Shown here piece by piece: positions 60,096 through 64,000 of a DNA stretch of 64,000 nucleotides. Both the position numbers and the translations under genes were made by a program. Origin of the DNA: Zygnema cylindricum (lineage: Eukaryota > Streptophyta > Zygnematophyceae > Zygnematales > Zygnemataceae); NCBI GenBank assembly GCA_037447655.1, contig JBBHKE010000185.1, positions 55,474 to 119,473 on the forward strand, given 5' to 3'. Below the pieces are notes generated by a model. That model was not told where the DNA came from, did no database searches, and saw only the letters and a list, made by a program, of their open reading frames with translations. Position 1 is the stretch's first letter. Each line of letters begins with the position of its first letter.

Positions 60096-62836
60096 TGATG
60101 ATGGAGAGTGCCAGGGGCAGGGACAAAGGCAAAGGGGAGGGAAGACATAGGCGCATTTTGTTAGTGACGACTGCTTTAGTAAGCATGTCTGCTGCATTCT
60201 CCTTATCCGGCATGTAATAGAAGGCCACCGATTCCGCTGTAGTAGTATCCCTTATGAAGTGGTACCTCAAAGAGATGTGCTTTGTCTTAGGATGATTGAT
60301 AAGATTTCTAATCAGAGCTAGGCAGCTTTGACTGTCTGTGTACATTAGGGTTTTCCTTGATTGTATAAACCCAAGCTTGTTTAGGAATCCCCTTAGCCAT
60401 AGAACCTCCTTTACTGTGGCTGCCGCCGCCATGTACTCTGCTTCCATCGTGGAGAGGGCGACACTCTTTTGGAGCTTCGAACTCCTACTCACACTTCCAT
60501 CGCCGATGTTAAAAAGGTATCCGATAGTTGATTTTTAACTGCTTAAGTCCCCTCCCCGGTCAGCATAAGTAAATGCATGAATCTCAATGTTGTCATGTTT
60601 TCCGCAGAGTGTAAGAGTATAATTAATTGTTCTTTTTAGGTATTTAAGAACTCTTTTCACTGCTGACCAATGCTGTTTCCCTGGTCCGTGTAGGAACCTA
60701 CTCAGAATTCTAACAGCTGTGGCAATATCTGGACGCGTACAGTTCATCGCGTAGATTAGAGCTCCCATTGCCTCCTAATATGGTGCCTCTGAGAGCTCCT
60801 CCATGAACGTCTTTCCTAACTCGAGTGGAGTTGAAACTGCATTTGCGTCTTGCAGTCGAAACCTGGTGAGTTACTCTCCAATGTATTTCCATTGTGACAA
60901 TTGAATGGTTTTCTCCTCTTTGTTTCTAATGACTTCAATGCCAATAACTCATTTTATCTCGCCTAAATCTTTCATTTCGAATGAGTTAGATAACATCTTC
61001 TTGATCTTTGATATGTCATCTTTTGTTTCCCCCACTATCATCAAGTCGTCTACATAAATGGCAATGATGATGTTCAGTGCTTCATGATAATAGACTGATT
61101 GGTTAGACTGAATTTTAGCGAAACCTTCAATTTGAAGCAATTGATATATTTTCAAATTCAAAGACCTTGGGGATTGTTTGAGTCCATACAGAGCTTTTCA
61201 TAGTTTGCAAACCTTGTTTGGGTCCATGGGAATTTCATAACCTTATGGTTGTTGCATGTACAATTCTTCCTCAATCTCGCCGTGGAGGGAGGCTGTTTTT
61301 ACATCCATCAGATCGACTTCTGTTCCGAGGGTGGCTGCAAGCCCAAGGAGAGCAGGTATGGATGTGAAATTAAGGACTGGAGCAAAAATCTCTTGGTAAA
61401 TGAATCCCCTCCTTTTGCGTATACCCCTTTGCGACAAGTCTTGCTTTGTAACGCTCAATTGTGCCGTCTGCATTTCGTTTGATCTTGAACGTCCACATAC
61501 TGCCAATTACTTTTATTCCATGTGGCAGATCCTCGAGAGTCTATGTGTTGTTGTTCATAATGGAGGCCATCTCTTCGTTCACAATCGCCTTCCATTTGTC
61601 CCTGTCCTCCCATTTCTCACTGTCCTCTCCAGAGAATGCATCTTTGAGACTTGTGGGCTCTTAGGCGTGAGCCATTCCTGCAAATTTCCTCCTTGGGGCC
61701 TTTGAGGTCTCCAACCACTCAATGTATCTTTGTGGGGGATGTCTAGACCGGCTGCTCCAATCTTTGGTTACCGGTGAGGGATCAGTCTCCTTCCCTTTGT
61801 TCTGTTTGAGTCGCTTAGGTTTTCCTGCAGTTGTCTCATCTTCTTCAGTTTCATTCAATTGCGTTCTCATTTACTTTTTGGTGTGTTCAAGCTCCTTAAC
61901 CTATCGACTGCTCTTCAATCGCAGCCAATTCAAGTGTCTTTGGAGGAAAAGGTGTCTCTTCTCCCTCGTTGCCTGATTTGATCTCATCTGGAGTCTTGGT
62001 GTCTTGCTTGATTTCTTTTTCGCTGAAATACCACATTGTGGGTGAGTGATCGATTTTTTTTGTGTGGCTCCCACTTACTTCGGCTTGTGGCTGTTCACAA
62101 AATTTTACGTTTTTGGTGATGGTAATTGTCTTAGTCTTTTTGTTTGCAATGCGATAGGTTTTGCATTGTTTGTCATACCCGACAATTATGCCCTCAATTG
62201 CTTTAGGTGCGAGCTTTCCTCCTCGATTGTTGTGGTTGAAAGCATAAACTCTGCTGCCAAACACTTTGAGATGCGATAGATTAGGACGTTTGCCATGCCA
62301 TTTTTCGAACGGAGTTGAGTTCTCTAACGCCCTCCCTCGTAGAGCATCGGTGACGGTGTGTGTCGCCATCATGCTGCTTGACATTTCTATGAGAGTTTAA
62401 TTCATACGCTATACCACACCGTTCTGTTGCGGAGTTCCTGGTGTTGTCACCTACTATTCGATCCCTTCTGAGGTGAGGTGAGGAACTTCTTAAACTCAGC
62501 CGATTGATATTCACCTCCATTGTCGCTCCTTAAACACTTAATATTTGTATCGTGCTTGTTTTCGACCATTGCTTTAAATGCCTTAAATTACTCAAACACA
62601 TCGCTTTTCTGTCGGAGCAAGAAGGTGTGAATCATTCGCGAGAAATCATCAATGAAGGTGACCAAGTATCTTCTCCCACTGCATGAGGGCACCCTTGTTG
62701 TTCCCCATACGTCGGCATGAATTGGCTCAAGTGGGCGAGTAGTCTTTGGTCCTCCGGATTTGGAAAACGAAGGCGACGGGACTTCCCCATCTTGCAACCG
62801 TGGCATATATGTAAATGGAAAAAGATGAAAAATAAA
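60096..62836 (-). pseudogene. 5'-truncated copia relic D3, minus strand
   Basis: Collinear with D2: integrase (IHADVWGTTRVPS near 62740), RT (GEIEEELYMQQP near 61270; IYVDDLMIVG near 61060) and RNase H (STMEAEYMAAAATVKEVLW near 60447). It lacks a ~70-bp piece present in D1 and D2 between the integrase C-terminal segment and core (near 62350). The same truncation point lies inside the integrase zinc finger. Non-functional. Confidence 0.85.
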
Positions 62837-62968
62837 TATTTTCATTTCAAAGATAATGTCAATCCTCTTTCACACCGACATCACTGCTCTGAGATTCGGG
62901 AGAACAACAACAAATTGGCGGTTTAAATTTGGCGCCGAAGAAGAATTTGGCGTAGAAGATGACATAGC

Positions 62969-64000
62969 TAGAATTTATGTCAAAAAAAATCTTTTTTTGA
63001 ATGTAAGACAAGTTAAAAACAAATTATGTGAAATCAACAAGGTGGAATTCAAAGGCTTATTTAGAAAATTTAGAAAAATATAATATTGAGAAGGTTTATA
63101 ATTAGCTTTCAAAAGTAGGAGGTATAATCTCAACCGTATAAATCCAACAAGAAGACGAAAAAAACTTACCACTGTAAAAAAAATATACTTAGCTTCCCTC
63201 ATTGACTCAATGGCGGTAGAAGGCAAAATTACGCTATTTTAAATAGAAATTGCTGCTAAATGGTGGCTAAAAGTAAAATTTATTATTTGAAATGTTTTTT
63301 CTACCACTTATAAACTACGCGACTAAATATTACATGCGGTAACCTGCAGAAAATTAAAAACAGCGACAAAATATTACATGCGGTAGCCTGCAGAAAATTA
63401 AAAACACTATTTGCATCGACAGATGAAATTGAAAGATAGCGAATCTAGGGGAAATCCGAAGGATAGACAGTTACACAGTTGTTCCCTCTTAACGAACATC
63501 GGAAAAAATAAATGGCAGAAATTCAAGAAGAAAATTTTCAGAAGCGACAAGCGGCATGCAAGGGAGCTCGCTCTTTTCAAAGCCGTTGGATCAAACCCTT
63601 GAGATCAAAATCTCGACCATCCAAATTGTTCTAAAATTAACAGAGCTATCGTACTAAAAGAAATAAATATTATTAGTGCGATTTTACGTAAACAACATTG
63701 AAGTGTAAAATGTTCAGACGTGCAAAATCATAACCAACGTGTCGGCGTACGTTTGAAAAACATTTCACGGTGATGCAAAAAATACGATTCTCTTTTTGGT
63801 TGAGAGTCCAACTTGACGAGCTAAAAAATTCCGGAAAAACATTCGCCATTCGTGTAGAACGCCGACACTTTTTCTAGCGTACGGAATAGCACCACAGTAT
63901 AAAGGTCGTATCACGTAACGCACGAACGATATAATGGAGGCGCAGTGTCTCATTGGCTGCAAAAAACTAAAAAGAAACGTCCGTACTGTTGTGAAGCTAC
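62969..64000. repeat. Start of tandem array unit 3 (truncated by window end)
   Basis: Collinear with 46467-47500 and 54781-55770. It carries the doubled 47-bp segment like unit 1. The expected TATA box and rhodopsin start codon would fall within ~500 bp beyond the window, so a third rhodopsin gene is expected but not seen. Confidence 0.85.

Larger units (their letters stand above)
54781..62968. repeat. Tandem array unit 2 (8.2 kb)
   Basis: Collinear with 46467-54780. Differences are scattered substitutions, small indels, the single (not doubled) 47-bp upstream segment, and a ~70-bp deletion in its copia relic near 62350. Confidence 0.92.

Noticed and set aside
1-64000. CRISPR array, prokaryotic operon or ribosomal RNA gene
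   Set aside because: No regularly spaced repeats with unique spacers, no compact operons and no rRNA-like conserved sequence. All structure is eukaryotic.
62969-64000. Third rhodopsin gene
   Set aside because: Only its upstream region is inside the window. The gene itself is expected but cannot be annotated.

Overview
The window is nuclear DNA from a eukaryote, most likely of the green lineage; a streptophyte or other green alga fits best, but this is inference. It is AT-rich and has GT-AG introns. It also carries degenerate Ty1/copia retrotransposons, a Tourist-like MITE, plant-type leucine-rich repeats encoded one per exon, LysM domains, and a microbial (type-1) rhodopsin. No prokaryotic organisation is visible.

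Layout. (1) 1-2367: a decayed minus-strand copia gag fragment, then unassigned DNA. (2) 2368-8409: a complete copia element with 480/481-bp LTRs, a perfect 5-bp target duplication (CATTT), a conventional initiator-Met-tRNA-type primer site and a coding region broken by short tandem duplications. (3) 10521-31687: one large plus-strand multi-exon gene with at least 25 exons. Its predicted product combines 11 or more LRRs, a Cys-rich EGF-like segment, a PAN/Apple-like domain, a papain-family (C1A) domain with Ser at the catalytic Cys position, two EGF-like modules and four LysM modules. An intron holds two copies of a PIF/Harbinger-like MITE. The 5' end of the gene was not found. (4) 32363-37799: a minus-strand copia element. 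(5) 37882-64000: a tandem segmental array. Its ~8.2-8.3 kb unit contains a four-exon rhodopsin gene (plus strand) and a 5'-truncated copia relic (minus strand). Two complete rhodopsin genes are present, and the window ends in the upstream part of a third unit. A third complete copia element (40957-46461) is inserted at the first unit boundary.

The most notable observations are these. First, the LRR/PAN/pseudo-cathepsin/EGF/LysM fusion, which looks like a secreted or surface glycan-binding protein with a silicatein-like Ser in its papain fold. Second, the tandem array of proton-pump-type rhodopsins, whose two complete copies differ by four residues. Third, a copia lineage in which the gag start codon lies inside the LTR and the primer site is an internal (anticodon-region) initiator-tRNA match that is itself translated as Gly-Tyr-Gly-Pro. 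Fourth, recurrent short tandem duplications that break nearly every retroelement reading frame here.

The host genes are read from splice-phase-consistent exons. Two junctions in the large gene (24290/24573 and 27064/27983) do not join in frame as I modelled them and are flagged.
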